Assembly (NCBI GenBank): GCA_023438245.1
Contig: JAEXRD010000063.1
Location: 31,371-95,370 of the forward strand
Direction of reading: 5' to 3'
Origin: Pseudomonadota bacterium
Lineage (GTDB): Bacteria > Desulfobacterota > Desulfovibrionia > Desulfovibrionales > Desulfovibrionaceae
Length of the DNA: 64,000 nt
Shown here: one piece after another, positions 63,872 through 64,000 of the stretch
How the letters are laid out: every line of letters begins with the position of its first letter
Position numbering within the stretch: position 1 is the stretch's first letter
Notes under the pieces: model-generated
What the model was told of the DNA's origin: nothing
Seen by the model: only the letters and a program-made list of their open reading frames with translations
Databases searched by the model: none
Position numbers and translations under genes: made by a program

Positions 63872-64000
63872 CTACTTCACGCCCTTCTTCATGTCCATGT
63901 CCATCTTCTTCTTGCCGTCCATCATCATCATGTGGCCTTCCATCATCATCTTCTTGCCTTCCATCATCTTCTTCTGGCCGTCCATCATCATCTTCTGGCC
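63872..64000 (-). CDS. C-terminal end of a Met-rich heptad-repeat protein (cut by window edge)
   Basis: The last 42 residues of a protein whose start is beyond 64000. They consist of seven-residue units: QKMMMDG, QKKMMEG, KKMMMEG, HMMMMDG, KKKMDMD, then a MKKGVK tail. About 15 of 42 residues are Met, and Lys plus acidic residues make up most of the rest. It resembles Met/Lys/Asp repeat proteins (MxKDx type) found in some bacteria, but no exact family can be assigned from this fragment. Met-rich repeats often bind Cu(I) in exported proteins; that is an inference here, since the N-terminus and any signal peptide are off-window. Confidence 0.75.
   Translation of the reverse strand, partial: GQKMMMDGQKKMMEGKKMMMEGHMMMMDGKKKMDMDMKKGVK
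63875..64000 (-). repeat. 21-bp tandem repeats encoding heptapeptides
   Basis: On the minus strand the coding sequence repeats with a period of 21 bases, ATGATGATGGA(C/A)GGC-type units alternating with AAG codons. Four clear units and one decayed unit lie before the stop, and the array continues beyond the window. Confidence 0.8.

Overview
The window reads as one contiguous, gene-dense stretch of a high-GC chromosome. It is most consistent with a flagellated, sulfate-reducer-like deltaproteobacterium (Desulfovibrio / Fundidesulfovibrio type). That placement is inferred from gene content: a linked biotin ligase, pyruvate carboxylase and PEP-synthase-like trio, CheZ, MotAB, FlaG, a 4Fe-4S/NIL ferredoxin, and many regulatory and envelope proteins. 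There is no rRNA, CRISPR array, integrase or IS element. Both tRNA genes (Arg-CCG and Pro-GGG) are intact.

Layout. Position 1-2033: the N-terminal part of a SWIM/SNF2 ATPase, cut by the window edge. 2245-6407: a lipoprotein peptide-binding protein, a Rel/SpoT (p)ppGpp enzyme and a small exported protein in one operon. 6417-19167: a minus-strand operon of three overlapping genes, namely a YdbH/AsmA-like bridge protein, a DUF1318 (YdbL-like) lipoprotein and a 2816-residue exported beta-propeller/TPR/CHAT protein. 19322-24247: an MCP with a C-terminal sensor domain, a Cu/Zn SOD lipoprotein, tRNA-Arg, CheZ, a NIL ferredoxin and a CpoB-like protein. 24023-27590 also carries lspA and ileS. 27717-29939: a CHASE2 adenylate cyclase. 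30105-34543: a type I secretion-like set (TolC, ABC, HlyD) whose ABC ATPase has lost key motifs. 34653-42678: FlaG with a sigma-28-like promoter, carbonic anhydrase, MsrAB, tRNA-Pro, a glycosyltransferase, an unknown protein, a DHH phosphoesterase, a CCA-adding enzyme and biotin ligase. 42736-50394: pyruvate carboxylase with an extra zinc ribbon and a PEP-synthase-like enzyme with a large insertion, separated by a 360-bp structured gap. 50469-57014: a DsbA-like protein, PilZ, an EamA transporter, a DUF4139 protein, MotAB and a DUF900 hydrolase. 57127-64000: a SulP transporter with STAS and CNBD-like domains, a secreted TPR protein, a hybrid sensor kinase with a response regulator, a SHOCT membrane protein and the end of a Met-rich heptad-repeat protein.

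How the genes work together. Biotin ligase charges pyruvate carboxylase (pyruvate to oxaloacetate). The neighbouring PEP-synthase-like protein would feed gluconeogenesis from pyruvate. CheZ, the MCP, MotAB, FlaG and PilZ serve motility. SodC and MsrAB deal with oxidative damage. The most unusual locus is the YdbH-like / DUF1318 lipoprotein / giant CHAT operon. It couples a likely inter-membrane lipid-transport bridge to an exported caspase-like protease that also carries a second, apparently dead CHAT domain. No computation or database search was possible. Family assignments rest on motifs read from the translations.
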